Below the pieces are notes generated by a model. The model saw nothing but the letters and a program-made list of their open reading frames with translations. It was not told where the DNA came from and did not search any database. A program made the translations under genes and the position numbers. Positions 26,647 through 35,279 of a stretch of 64,000 bases of DNA are shown here, in pieces. How positions within the stretch are numbered: position 1 is the stretch's first letter; each line of letters begins with the position of its first letter. This DNA is from Thermaurantimonas aggregans (lineage in GTDB: Bacteria; Bacteroidota; Bacteroidia; Flavobacteriales; Schleiferiaceae): contig NZ_BHZE01000002.1 of NCBI RefSeq assembly GCF_003851885.1, positions 124,001 to 188,000 of the forward strand. The letters are read 5' to 3'.

Positions 26647-28016
26647 GAAGAACTTTTTATATGTATAACATAAGCCCCTGATTTTAGCCATGATAGATCG
26701 AGGCCGTTTTTCAACTGTTGGTCCGAAAAGTGGGCTAAATAGTAAACTCGTCCCAATAGATCGGTTACCATTATCTCATAGTTTCCTTGATCTTTTATCT
26801 GTATAAAAATCGTATCCTGGAAAGGATTAGGAAATATAGAAATTCGCTCAGCTGCTGAAATTTCATTAGTTGCCATGAAATAATGATCAGCAAAAAGCCA
26901 CAGAACAGCCTCTCCGAACTCCTGACGCCAGAAGGCTTCGTTGTGCTGTCCGTTTGGAACAACTTTATTTTGAATTTCTTGCTCCGCAAAACCTGCAGCA
27001 ACAAGGGTTTGTTTCATTTGAGCTATTTGCTGGGCTACAGAACCATTGCTTTCTAAACCACCAGCAAGCTGATAGATGCGCATAGGATGTTTTTGACCAA
27101 CCGAGGCCGGATAGCTCCATACTTGGTTCGAAAACCAATAACTCGGTGAGAAAATACCGAGCTTCGAAAAAGTCTCCTGATTGCGTAGTCCACCGTAGTA
27201 AGTAATAAGCCCTCCCATACTGCTGCCCATCATTCCAGTGCTATTCCGACTTTTTTGGGTGCGATACGCACTGTCGATGTATGGCTTGAGATATTGTACT
27301 ATGAAATCCATGTACTGGTCGCCCTGACCACCTCCATACTGGCTATTTACCCAAGGGCTATATTCATTGATGCGCTGTGCACCTCCATTGTCGATACCCA
27401 CCACAATGATGGATTTGCCCATCGAATTATACAAGCTATTTAGCGTTTCATCAACCTGCCACTCACCGGCAAACGATGTAGCCTGATCAAACAGATTTTG
27501 CCCATCGTGCATATACAGCACCGGAAAACTATCGGTATTCGTGGTGTAATGAGGCGGTAAATAAATCCAAATGCGTCGGCTTCGGTTAAGTGGTGGCATA
27601 AAAAAGGCATTGCTTACGATTGACACATTGGACGCTGCTGTGGAATTAGTGCCACCCAAATCTTCCCAACTTAAGATGGTAAGTTTAAGCGTATCGCCAG
27701 CTGACCAATTGTGCACTCTATTGGGTAAAAAGCCACCATTCTGATTGCCTTCAACTGTTTGCCAACTTCCTCTTGTGAATTTAAATTGAACCGGGTTTGT
27801 TGTAATTGTCAGTGTTTTAAAATATTGTGAGCCGATTTTAGTCAAAATTGTAGAAGTATCCGAAGGATTCCAATTGTTAAAATTACCGGCTATGTAGATA
27901 GATGCTGAAGGGGGTGTGTTTGCAGGAACCTGTTGAACAAGTATATGCAGCTGTGCTTCTGCAGAAATGTGTATAAGGATGGAGACAAATAATCCAAAAA
28001 ATTTAAATACCTTCAT
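26613..28016 (-). CDS. Secreted esterase with N-terminal glycogen-binding-like domain and T9SS type A sorting domain
   Basis: From the ATG at 28016 the 467-residue protein has a signal peptide (VFKFFGLFVSILIHISAEAQ). A domain of about 90 residues follows with the CBM20/48-like pattern SIYIAGNFNNWNP...VQFKFTRGSWQTVEG. Next is an alpha/beta-hydrolase of the putative-esterase (Esterase D) family with nucleophile Ser in MGSSMGGL and the catalytic His in NGQHNEAFW. The final 75 residues are a T9SS sorting domain (ISIFPNPFQDTIFI, LKSGAYVIHI). Relatives include enterochelin and carbohydrate esterases; the substrate is unknown. A few in-frame codons exist upstream but would precede the signal peptide. 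Confidence 0.88.
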   Translation of the reverse strand: MKVFKFFGLFVSILIHISAEAQLHILVQQVPANTPPSASIYIAGNFNNWNPSDTSTILTKIGSQYFKTLTITTNPVQFKFTRGSWQTVEGNQNGGFLPNRVHNWSAGDTLKLTILSWEDLGGTNSTAASNVSIVSNAFFMPPLNRSRRIWIYLPPHYTTNTDSFPVLYMHDGQNLFDQATSFAGEWQVDETLNSLYNSMGKSIIVVGIDNGGAQRINEYSPWVNSQYGGGQGDQYMDFIVQYLKPYIDSAYRTQKSRNSTGMMGSSMGGLITYYGGLRNQETFSKLGIFSPSYWFSNQVWSYPASVGQKHPMRIYQLAGGLESNGSVAQQIAQMKQTLVAAGFAEQEIQNKVVPNGQHNEAFWRQEFGEAVLWLFADHYFMATNEISAAERISIFPNPFQDTIFIQIKDQGNYEIMVTDLLGRVYYLAHFSDQQLKNGLDLSWLKSGAYVIHIKSSSWNTSKVLIRN

Positions 28017-28053
28017 AAGATTGGAAAAAAATCGCTGTTCCAAAGATGCAATA

Positions 28054-28087
28054 AAAAAGGGCATGATGTGCGATTCATGCCCTTTTT
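28054..28087 (-). terminator. Terminator of the acidic-protein/DHS-like operon
   Basis: Perfect 13-bp arms AAAAAGGGCATGA (28054-28066) and TCATGCCCTTTTT (28075-28087) flank an 8-base loop. It lies 34 bases after the stop of the leftward gene ending at 28121 and ahead of the next leftward gene. Confidence 0.88.
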
Positions 28088-28120
28088 ACTGCTCAAAAGT
28101 TTTTTAGAAGATAAGCTATA

Positions 28121-28579
28121 TCAGTAATCTTCATCCTCTTCGTCTTCCTCATCGGTGTATTCCTCCTCCTCATCATCTTCATAATCATCTTCTGGATCAA
28201 AGCCTGCTTCCATGAAGCGGTCTCCGCTGCTGCGCTTTTTCTTGCGAGGCTTTACATCCTCTTCTTCTTCATCTGTTTCTGCTTCGGTATCATCTACTTC
28301 GCTGATAGGAGGTACATCGATGATTGGTGGGGTGAGTACATCCTCTTCATCTTCTTCAGTAAGCAAGTAGTTCTCTACTTTTTCGGCGAGTTCTACGCTT
28401 ACTTTTACCAGATACTTTGTGTCTTCGGTTTCAAGGGGTACAGCCGATACCCACTCGTTCTTGGCATTTTTAAATTTTATGATAGCATCCTCATAGCCAT
28501 TGGGATATGTTTCTAAAAGCAGACTGAGGAGCTTGTTGGTGATATTTTTGTAATCAACTATTACTCTTTTCTTTTCCAT
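28121..28579 (-). CDS. Acidic-tailed protein of unknown function
   Basis: The 152-residue product has a structured N-terminal half (VIVDYKNITNKLLSLLLETYPNG...ELAEKVENYLL). Its C-terminal half is disordered and extremely acidic, with runs such as TDEEEEDVKPRKKKRSSGDR and a final stretch almost entirely of Asp and Glu. Homologues in Flavobacteriales are often named DNA primase, but no primase motif is visible and that label should not be trusted. It follows the deoxyhypusine-synthase-like gene by 11 bases and shares its transcript, which ends at the hairpin at 28054. Confidence 0.75.
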   Translation of the reverse strand: MEKKRVIVDYKNITNKLLSLLLETYPNGYEDAIIKFKNAKNEWVSAVPLETEDTKYLVKVSVELAEKVENYLLTEEDEEDVLTPPIIDVPPISEVDDTEAETDEEEEDVKPRKKKRSSGDRFMEAGFDPEDDYEDDEEEEYTDEEDEEDEDY

Positions 28580-28590
28580 AAATCATTTAA

Positions 28591-29568
28591 TTACTGACCG
28601 AGAATCCAGGCAAATATGAGGGGAGCCACAATGGTAGCATCCGATTCGATAACAAATTTTGGGGTATCAATTCCAAGTTTTCCCCAAGTGATTTTTTCGT
28701 TTGGAACAGCGCCCGAATAGCTACCATAGCTTGTGGTTGAGTCGCTGATTTGGCAGAAATAGCTCCAGAAGGGGATATTTTCCATCTCGAGGTCTTGATA
28801 AAGCATAGGTACCACGCAAATGGGGAAGTCACCAGCAATACCTCCACCGATTTGGAAGAAACCAATGCCCTTGCCACTGCTGTTTTTTATGTAATAGTCA
28901 GCTAACCAAACCATGTATTCGATACCCGATTTTACGACGCTGGGTTTAAGATCGCCTTTTATGCAGTATGAGGCAAAAATGTTACCCATAGTCGAATCTT
29001 CCCATCCGGGAACTACGATGGGTAGATTTTTTTCAGCCGCAGCTACCATCCAAGAATCCTTTGGATCTATTTGGTAGTACTGCTCCAGAACTCCACTGCG
29101 GATGAGCTCATACATGTATTCGTGTGGGAAGTAGCGCTTGCCTTCGGCGTCAGCTTCTTTCCAGAGTTTATAGATGTGCTTTTGCAGACGGCGAAAGGCT
29201 TCTTCTTCAGGTATGCAGGTGTCAGTTACACGATTGAAGCCGTTTTCAAGCAGCTCCCATTCGTCTTGCGGGCAGAGGTCGCGGTAGTTGGGTATGCGCT
29301 TGTAGTGATTATGAGCTACTAAGTTCATTAGGTCTTCTTCGAGGTTAGCACCTGTACAAGAAATGATATGCACTTTGTCTTGACGGATCATTTCTGCTAG
29401 GCTTACCCCCAGTTCAGCAGTACTCATTGCTCCCGCCAAAGTGATCATCATTTTTCCACCTTCGTCGAGGTGTTTTTCATAAGCTTTTGCTGCATCCATC
29501 AACGCGGCAGCGTTGAAATGTCTGAAATTGTGTTCTATAAATTGAGAAACCGGACCTCTCTTTTTCAT
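28591..29568 (-). CDS. Deoxyhypusine synthase family protein
   Basis: This 325-residue NAD-dependent enzyme resembles eukaryotic and archaeal deoxyhypusine synthase, including the catalytic-lysine motif WGK (TWGKLGID, Lys about 297), the following DATIVAPLIFAWILG, and cofactor segments GKMMITLAGAMSTAELG and GKGIGFFQIGGGIAGDFPI. Deoxyhypusine synthase transfers an aminobutyl group from spermidine to a lysine of eIF5A. Bacteria lack eIF5A, and bacterial homologues are linked to polyamine synthesis such as homospermidine formation. The reaction here is inferred, not shown. It is paired with the acidic-tailed protein gene. Confidence 0.88.
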   Translation of the reverse strand: MKKRGPVSQFIEHNFRHFNAAALMDAAKAYEKHLDEGGKMMITLAGAMSTAELGVSLAEMIRQDKVHIISCTGANLEEDLMNLVAHNHYKRIPNYRDLCPQDEWELLENGFNRVTDTCIPEEEAFRRLQKHIYKLWKEADAEGKRYFPHEYMYELIRSGVLEQYYQIDPKDSWMVAAAEKNLPIVVPGWEDSTMGNIFASYCIKGDLKPSVVKSGIEYMVWLADYYIKNSSGKGIGFFQIGGGIAGDFPICVVPMLYQDLEMENIPFWSYFCQISDSTTSYGSYSGAVPNEKITWGKLGIDTPKFVIESDATIVAPLIFAWILGQ

Positions 29569-29654
29569 TTTGTGTGAAGTACAATATTTTGGCTGGGCGA
29601 AAATATTTTGTGGTGTACGATTATCAAATTATTTACCAATTCGGGTAGTGCAGT

Positions 29655-30431
29655 TTAAGAAAATTTTGGTTTGCGCTTTTCGAGAAAAGCAGTTGTCCCT
29701 TCTTTAAAATCAGCTGTTCCAAAACATCTTCCAAATTCTTCAATTTCAGTATCAAGCCCGCTGCGCTGGTAGGTGTAGCCAGCATTGACGGCTCGTATAG
29801 CAGCAGCTAAGGCAGTTGATGAATTTTTTGACATGGCATCGGCCAGCGCGGTAGCTTCATCCATTAGTTCTTCTTGGCTTGTTAATTTGTTCACTAAGCC
29901 CCATTGTAAGGCTTCTTCGGCTTGAATCATTCCGGCGGTAAGAATCATTTCCAGTGCTTTGCCTTTGCCCACCAGTTGAGCCAGGCGCTGTGTGCCGCCA
30001 TAACCGGGTATGAGTCCGAGTGTAACTTCGGGAAGGCCAAGTCGAGCATTGTTTGATGCAATGCGCACATGACAGGCCATTGCCAGCTCCAATCCACCAC
30101 CTAAAGCATATCCGTTAATGGCTGCAATTACGGGTTTAGGATAATTTTCGATGTAATCAAAAAGCAACTTCTGACCTTGAGCAGCTAATTGTTTTCCTTC
30201 TTCTACGCCAAAGGAGGCAAATTCTGAAATATCAGCACCTGCTACGAAAGCCTTTTGACCGGCGCCGGTTATGATGATTACCCGCGCCTCTTTGTCCTCC
30301 TTCAGCACAGTTAGGGCATTGTGTAATTCTTCTATTGTGGGCTTATTCAGTGCGTTGAGCTTTTCAGGGCGATTAATGGTAATTACTGCTCGGTTATTCG
30401 ATTTTTGAATAAGTAGGTTGTTGTAGTTCAT
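29655..30431 (-). CDS. Enoyl-CoA hydratase / isomerase (crotonase) family protein
   Basis: This 258-residue crotonase has the oxyanion-hole segments VAGADISEFA and INGYALGGGLELAMACHVRI and both catalytic glutamates (GGGLELAMAC and LPEVTLGLIPGYGGTQRL), so hydratase activity on 3-hydroxyacyl/crotonyl-CoA is likely. The family acts in fatty-acid, butyrate or phenylacetate degradation. Its start overlaps the end of the histidine kinase gene upstream by 38 bases. No other beta-oxidation gene is adjacent; paaBC, about 26 kb away, is the only other acyl-CoA-linked locus here. Confidence 0.9.
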   Translation of the reverse strand: MNYNNLLIQKSNNRAVITINRPEKLNALNKPTIEELHNALTVLKEDKEARVIIITGAGQKAFVAGADISEFASFGVEEGKQLAAQGQKLLFDYIENYPKPVIAAINGYALGGGLELAMACHVRIASNNARLGLPEVTLGLIPGYGGTQRLAQLVGKGKALEMILTAGMIQAEEALQWGLVNKLTSQEELMDEATALADAMSKNSSTALAAAIRAVNAGYTYQRSGLDTEIEEFGRCFGTADFKEGTTAFLEKRKPKFS

Positions 30432-31869
30432 CAGTTTGAAATTTTTTAGGGAAGTGTAAGGTAAAAGTAGATCCTACATTTTTAGTTGTTTGCAAATCTA
30501 TACGCCCACCGTGAGCATCTACAATTTTTTTAACAATGGCCAACCCAAGCCCCATGCCCGAAGTTTTTGTGGTAAAGCGAGGGGTAAAGATTTTTTCTTT
30601 CAGATCATCGTCGATGCCACAGCCATTGTCACTCACTGAGATTAGTGCTTCGTTTTCATTTTCAGTTACATTGATTGAAATTTTTGGATTTGCTTGCCCC
30701 TCAGTTGCATGAATGGCATTTTTTAAAAGATTGTTTAATGCTTGAATAATTTGGCCTTTGTCGCCTAATATAAAAATTGGCCTGTTTGGTACATTTATAT
30801 TGATCTGATGATCTGTGATAAGACTGCCGGTTTGACGAGCGATTTCACATAGATCAATGCGCTCAAGCGATATTTCGGGCAGCTTGCTGTAGCGCGAAAA
30901 GGTGTCAGCGATGCGCGAGAGGGTATCGATCTGAGTGATCATACTGTCGCAAAATTCTTTGAGCTTTACAGGTTCAGAAGTCTTAAGAGAGCGCTCTATC
31001 CACTGCACATTTAGCCGCATGGGCGTCAGTGGATTTTTAATTTCATGTGCTACCTGCCTTGCCACATCGCGCCAAGCAGAGTCGCGCTCGCTGTCAGCTA
31101 ATTTTTCAGCACTGTGTTTCAGCTCGAGCAGCACTCGGTTATAATCATCTACAAGTTGTTGTATTTCAGAGGGATATTTTCCGGTTATGGGTTTTGAATC
31201 TTGAATTTTGTCGTTGGCCAGCACTTGAGCTCTAAGTTTATCGAGAGGTCTTGTAATGGTGTGGGCTAGGAGAATGGCTGCTCCAATGGCTATTAAAAAG
31301 AGAATGGCGTAAATCTGTATTAAATTGATAAAGAAATTTTTCATCTCCCGGTTGAAAAAGTGTTGATCGAGCAAATAAGGAATGTTGATGATCAATAATT
31401 CATTTCCAAGTTCATCGTATAAAAAGAAAAAATCATACAGATAAGGCTGGTTGTCAATTTTGGTTTGCAACGTATATCGATCGCCGAAGCTCATATTGAT
31501 TGTGGTAATTAAGGCCGAGTCGAGCTGCAAGGGAAAGAGTTTTCTATCGTGATCGGGAATACGCGTTGAGCTTGTGAGCAATCGCCCGTTTAAGTCATAA
31601 AAGGCTATATCCACATTGTGCACGTCACTTATTTCGCAAATCTTCTGACTAAAGCCACGAGCTATGGCAATGGGATTTTTTGGTATTTTGCTTGAGTTTA
31701 AATGATGAGAAACAGAGGCGGTAATGGAATATTCTTTTCGCCTTAACCGCTCTAAATGATAAATTTCACTTTCTTTTTTATAGTGGTATAAAAAATAAAC
31801 TCCCGTAAGGACAAAAGACAAAAGGGTAACTGCCAGTATCGCTAAAATAATGGTATAGCGTAGCTTCAT
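30394..31869 (-). CDS. Membrane sensor histidine kinase (NtrY-like)
   Basis: The 491-residue protein has a TM helix (TIILAILAVTLLSFVLTGVYFLYHY), a periplasmic sensing region of about 150 residues, a second TM (FINLIQIYAILFLIAIGAAILLA) and a HAMP-like linker (ITRPLDKLRAQVLAN). It then has a HisKA box with phospho-acceptor His in VAHEIKNPLTPMRL and a full HATPase (LLKNAIHATEG, VSDNGCGIDDDL, GMGLGLAIVKKIVDAHGG). HEIKNPLTP is characteristic of the NtrY group. No response regulator gene is adjacent, so its partner is elsewhere. It ends overlapping the crotonase gene and begins 10 bases after the FtsX-like permease. Confidence 0.92.
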   Translation of the reverse strand: MKLRYTIILAILAVTLLSFVLTGVYFLYHYKKESEIYHLERLRRKEYSITASVSHHLNSSKIPKNPIAIARGFSQKICEISDVHNVDIAFYDLNGRLLTSSTRIPDHDRKLFPLQLDSALITTINMSFGDRYTLQTKIDNQPYLYDFFFLYDELGNELLIINIPYLLDQHFFNREMKNFFINLIQIYAILFLIAIGAAILLAHTITRPLDKLRAQVLANDKIQDSKPITGKYPSEIQQLVDDYNRVLLELKHSAEKLADSERDSAWRDVARQVAHEIKNPLTPMRLNVQWIERSLKTSEPVKLKEFCDSMITQIDTLSRIADTFSRYSKLPEISLERIDLCEIARQTGSLITDHQININVPNRPIFILGDKGQIIQALNNLLKNAIHATEGQANPKISINVTENENEALISVSDNGCGIDDDLKEKIFTPRFTTKTSGMGLGLAIVKKIVDAHGGRIDLQTTKNVGSTFTLHFPKKFQTDELQQPTYSKIE

Positions 31870-31879
31870 TTCTTATGAT

Positions 31880-33097
31880 CTAAAGTAATCGACCCGAAAC
31901 TTTTACGATCTTCGGAAGTCCAAGCACGGCGGCAAAGTTGGTGCCATAGCCTATGGCAAGTACCGTAGTGGCAATCAACAGCAACTGCAGTGGTCTTAGC
32001 TCCACCGGATAGGCTTCTACCAGATAGCCTTCGCCTAATTTTACTAGGCCAAACACGTCCTGAAGCCATACGATCCCTATACCAAGCAATAACCCTGCGG
32101 CTACTCCGGTAGATACAATCAAAAGACCTGTATATCGAAAGATCGATGAAATATCGGAAAGTGTAAAACCCAGCGCCTGGAAAAGAAAAATGTTTGTCCG
32201 CTTTTCGTAAATCAACATGCGCATAGAGCCCATCAGGCCAAAGCTGGCCAATAGAGCTATGAATGAGAATATCAGATAAACCACCAGTTTCTCAGCCTGC
32301 ATAATTTTAAAAAAGGCTTCTTGCTGCTCATCTCTGTTCAATATTCGAAATCCTTTCAGCGTTTTCTGCAATTCGAGCTGAGCACCTTTTACACTATATC
32401 CATTTTTTACCTTAACCTCTATGGCTGAGAATCCATCATTTAAGTTCATCCACTCTTTTAACTGTTCGATATTAATGATACAGTACTTTTCATCTACCTC
32501 AGGCTGAATGGAAAAAATGCCACTGGTCATCAGCATAGCTTGACTAAAGGCTTGGTCAGGTCGAATCAGACTGCGCGCATCAGCCCTTGGTACATATACT
32601 TGAAAAAGTTCATTCTCTAACCCGGCAGAAACTCCCAGATGATACGCAACACCAATACCTAAAATCGCTTGCCCGGGGTTGTAATTGAGCGTGCCATACA
32701 GCACACTTTTGCCGAGCTGTGCTACATTGTGAAAATTCGAATCTACTCCTTTTAGCACAGCTACAAATTCCCGATCACCTTTACGCAAATATGCTTTTTC
32801 TTCCAACACAAAAGAGAGGTGCTCTACGCTTGGCAACTGTTTCAATAAAGTGTAGAGCGAGTCACTGGCTGAGGCAAACTTTCCCTTAGTGGGCAGTATT
32901 TTTAAATCCGGATCAAAGGTGTTATAGAGCTCCCTCGAGAAGTTTTCCAGCCCATTAAACGCACTCAAAACTACTACCAGGGCCACTGTGCAGGCCACAA
33001 TGCCAAGCATCGAAATAAAACCCAGAATGCTTACAGCACTTTTTGTAGATCTGCTGCCAAAATATCGGAATGCAATGAACCATTTAACTGCCCTCAT
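31880..33097 (-). CDS. FtsX/LolC-E-like ABC transporter permease
   Basis: This 405-residue protein has the MacB-PCD/FtsX architecture: a first TM (AVSILGFISMLGIVACTVALVVVLSAFNGLE), a large periplasmic domain of about 220 residues, and three C-terminal TMs (VVYLIFSFIALLASFGLMGSMRML, TGLLIVSTGVAAGLLLGIGIVWL, LQLLLIATTVLAIGYGTNFAAVLG). LolC/LolE move lipoproteins from the inner membrane to LolA. No ATPase gene is next to it. It follows rbfA by 5 bases in a thiL-rbfA-permease-kinase run. Confidence 0.88.
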   Translation of the reverse strand: MRAVKWFIAFRYFGSRSTKSAVSILGFISMLGIVACTVALVVVLSAFNGLENFSRELYNTFDPDLKILPTKGKFASASDSLYTLLKQLPSVEHLSFVLEEKAYLRKGDREFVAVLKGVDSNFHNVAQLGKSVLYGTLNYNPGQAILGIGVAYHLGVSAGLENELFQVYVPRADARSLIRPDQAFSQAMLMTSGIFSIQPEVDEKYCIINIEQLKEWMNLNDGFSAIEVKVKNGYSVKGAQLELQKTLKGFRILNRDEQQEAFFKIMQAEKLVVYLIFSFIALLASFGLMGSMRMLIYEKRTNIFLFQALGFTLSDISSIFRYTGLLIVSTGVAAGLLLGIGIVWLQDVFGLVKLGEGYLVEAYPVELRPLQLLLIATTVLAIGYGTNFAAVLGLPKIVKVSGRLL

Positions 33098-33102
33098 GCA
33101 GT

Positions 33103-33462
33103 TTATTTGATGGGATTCTCACCGCCCTCTTTCAGGAGTTTGTCGATTTCAGCCTCTTTTTCAAAGGCCTCGTCGATCAGAAAATGTAGGTCAGGCATAA
33201 TTCTCAGATGTTTTCCTACAAGTTTGGCAGCCTCTTGTTTTATAGCTACGTAGTTTTCGTCGAGGTAAAGCTTTACATCCTTGTGTTTTTCATAGGGAAA
33301 AACACTGAGATAAATGCGAGCGATGGAGAGATCTGGTGTGATTTTTACGGCTGTCACACTGATCAGTACCCCCGGAAAAGTGTTTTTTCCAATTTTTTGG
33401 AAAAGACTGCCAAACTCTTCTTGTAAGAAGGATTCTACTCTGGCAACTCTGTTTGCTTTCAT
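33103..33462 (-). CDS. rbfA: Ribosome-binding factor A
   Basis: This 119-residue KH-fold protein is needed for late maturation of the 30S subunit and 16S 5'-end processing. Its hallmarks are NRVARVESFLQEEFGSLFQ, VLISVTAVKITPDLSIARIYLSVF and GKHLRIMPDLHFLIDEAFEKEAEIDKLL. Standard length. It lies 2 bases after thiL and 5 bases before the permease gene. Confidence 0.95.
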   Translation of the reverse strand: MKANRVARVESFLQEEFGSLFQKIGKNTFPGVLISVTAVKITPDLSIARIYLSVFPYEKHKDVKLYLDENYVAIKQEAAKLVGKHLRIMPDLHFLIDEAFEKEAEIDKLLKEGGENPIK

Positions 33463-33464
33463 GG

Positions 33465-34520
33465 CTATGTATTTTGCTTTTTAAAAGAGTTCCAGCCTTG
33501 GGCTGTAATGGGAATTTCTTCGTTTAAATTGGTCACGAGTGTAGCTGGCAAGTTAGGCTCTGTCATGTGACCGATTACTGTGAAGTCAGGGTGGTTTTTA
33601 ATTTTTTCATAGTCGCTAAGCGGTATGGTAAAGAGCAATTCGTAGTCTTCACCCCCGTTTAGAGCTACTGTAGTGGCATTCAGCTGCATTTCTTCACAAA
33701 CCTTGAAGGTCTGTTGGTCGATCGGCAACTTATTTTCATATATCCGGGCACCTACGCCACTCTTGGTGGTAATGTGGAGCAATTCGCTGGATAGACCGTC
33801 GCTGATGTCGATCATGCTGGTCGGCCGAATGCCCAAAGCCTTTAACTGTTCGAGGGCATCTGTGCGCGCTTCTGGCCTAAGTAGTCGGCGCACTACATAG
33901 TCGTAGGGCGAGAGGTCAGGTTGCACATACGGATTGGCTTTAAAGACTTCTTTCTCGCGCTCCAGCACTAAAAGTCCGCAATAAGCCCCGCCCAGATCCC
34001 CAGTTACTACAATCAGGTCACTAGGTTTCGCTGTACTGCGGAGAATGGCTTCACCTTTTTTTACTCGGCCGATGGCAGTTACACTAATAGTCATGCCCGA
34101 GGTTGAAGTTGTGGTGTCGCCACCCACCAGTTCTATACCATAGCGGCTGCAAGCTATCTGCATGCCTTCGTAGATCTCTTCTAGAGCCTCCACGGAGCTT
34201 CGGGCTGAAACAGCTATGCCTACAATGGCGTGAGTAGGCTCTCCTCCCATAGCGGCTATGTCTGATATGTTTACGACAATAGCCTTGTAACCTAAGTGTT
34301 TTAAAGGAGTGTAGAAAAAATCAAAATGTACGCCCTCAGTAAGTAAATCTTTAGAAATCAGTGTTTCATACCCATTGTGATCAAGGATGGCCGCGTCGTC
34401 GCCTATGCCTATGATGGTATCTTCTCGCTTAAAGGTCAGCAGCTTCGATAAATGGTCTATCAGGCCAAACTCGCCAAGCTCACTGAGTGGGGTGAATTTT
34501 TTGTTTTTATCTTCCAGCAT
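33465..34520 (-). CDS. thiL: Thiamine-phosphate kinase
   Basis: This 351-residue enzyme phosphorylates thiamine phosphate to thiamine diphosphate. It belongs to the AIR-synthase/ThiL fold; visible are GIGDDAAILDHNGYETLISKDLLTEGVHFDF, VVNISDIAAMGGEP, GGDTTTS, VTGDLGGAYCGLLVL, MIDISDGLSSEL and LNGGEDYELLFTIP. All the acidic Mg-binding motifs are intact. It is the start of a leftward thiL-rbfA-permease run, one base after the stop of the preceding barrel gene region. Confidence 0.95.
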   Translation of the reverse strand: MLEDKNKKFTPLSELGEFGLIDHLSKLLTFKREDTIIGIGDDAAILDHNGYETLISKDLLTEGVHFDFFYTPLKHLGYKAIVVNISDIAAMGGEPTHAIVGIAVSARSSVEALEEIYEGMQIACSRYGIELVGGDTTTSTSGMTISVTAIGRVKKGEAILRSTAKPSDLIVVTGDLGGAYCGLLVLEREKEVFKANPYVQPDLSPYDYVVRRLLRPEARTDALEQLKALGIRPTSMIDISDGLSSELLHITTKSGVGARIYENKLPIDQQTFKVCEEMQLNATTVALNGGEDYELLFTIPLSDYEKIKNHPDFTVIGHMTEPNLPATLVTNLNEEIPITAQGWNSFKKQNT

Positions 34521-34521
34521 T

Positions 34522-35274
34522 TTAATTGAAATAATACCGCAATCCGATTGTTAAACCTGTTGAAAAATACCGTTCACGCGGAAAGTTGGCATTGTTTTCA
34601 AACATCGGATTGAGCATGTAGTGAAAGAACGGTCGCACAAAGATAGAGTATTCCTCGGCCAGTCGAAAGTTGCCACTGAGCGATATACCCACAGTGTAGT
34701 TAATCTTTCGAGCTTCATTAGTCATATCAAATTGATCGATCTGACTTCCACTTTGTTTGTCAGAAATTCTTCCAGTGTAGCTGCGTAAAAAATTAATTTG
34801 AATTAAGGGAATAAATTCTAAATCAAAAACCTCGGTAATAGAACCTCTAAATGAAAATTGAATAGGCACATTGATAAAAGACAATTTACTCGTTAAATCA
34901 TAGGTCTGCTGATTGAATTCATAATTTCTATCTCTAAACCCTAAAGTTCCGTATTGTACACCTGCCCAAAGCTCAAGTGATGATGCCAAGCGAAAGATCA
35001 AATCTCCGCCAAAACTGTAAGCAAAAACGGGGGAGGTGCGCGATTCGTTGCTACTTCCAATAGGCAATCCGCCTAAACCTACAGAATCGCTCATTATGCG
35101 TCTGTTTGTGAGGTAAGGATTTACATTCAGCGCAAGAGATATATTTGACTTTTTTGTCTGAGAATCGGTAAAATACACAATCTTTTCTTTGCCGTCCTTT
35201 TGGGCAATACCGATCACTGGAATTAATATTAAAATACTAGTAAAACTAAAAAAATAACGCATAAATTTATTCAT
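34522..35274 (-). CDS. Outer-membrane beta-barrel protein, PorT-like
   Basis: This 250-residue protein has a signal peptide (FSFTSILILIPVIGIAQ) and about eight predicted amphipathic strands ending in LTIGLRYYFN, whose terminal aromatic is usual for outer-membrane insertion. It belongs to the broad outer-membrane beta-barrel (PorT-like) group. A second in-frame ATG four codons in is equally possible. It sits between the O-antigen ligase gene (5-base gap) and thiL (1-base gap). The function is unknown; the operon position next to surface polysaccharide genes may mean little. Confidence 0.72.
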   Translation of the reverse strand: MNKFMRYFFSFTSILILIPVIGIAQKDGKEKIVYFTDSQTKKSNISLALNVNPYLTNRRIMSDSVGLGGLPIGSSNESRTSPVFAYSFGGDLIFRLASSLELWAGVQYGTLGFRDRNYEFNQQTYDLTSKLSFINVPIQFSFRGSITEVFDLEFIPLIQINFLRSYTGRISDKQSGSQIDQFDMTNEARKINYTVGISLSGNFRLAEEYSIFVRPFFHYMLNPMFENNANFPRERYFSTGLTIGLRYYFN

Positions 35275-35279
35275 ATTTT

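Noticed and set aside
28121-28579. DNA primase annotation for the acidic protein
   Set aside because: No zinc-binding, TOPRIM or AEP motif is visible; the name seems to be propagated among database entries.
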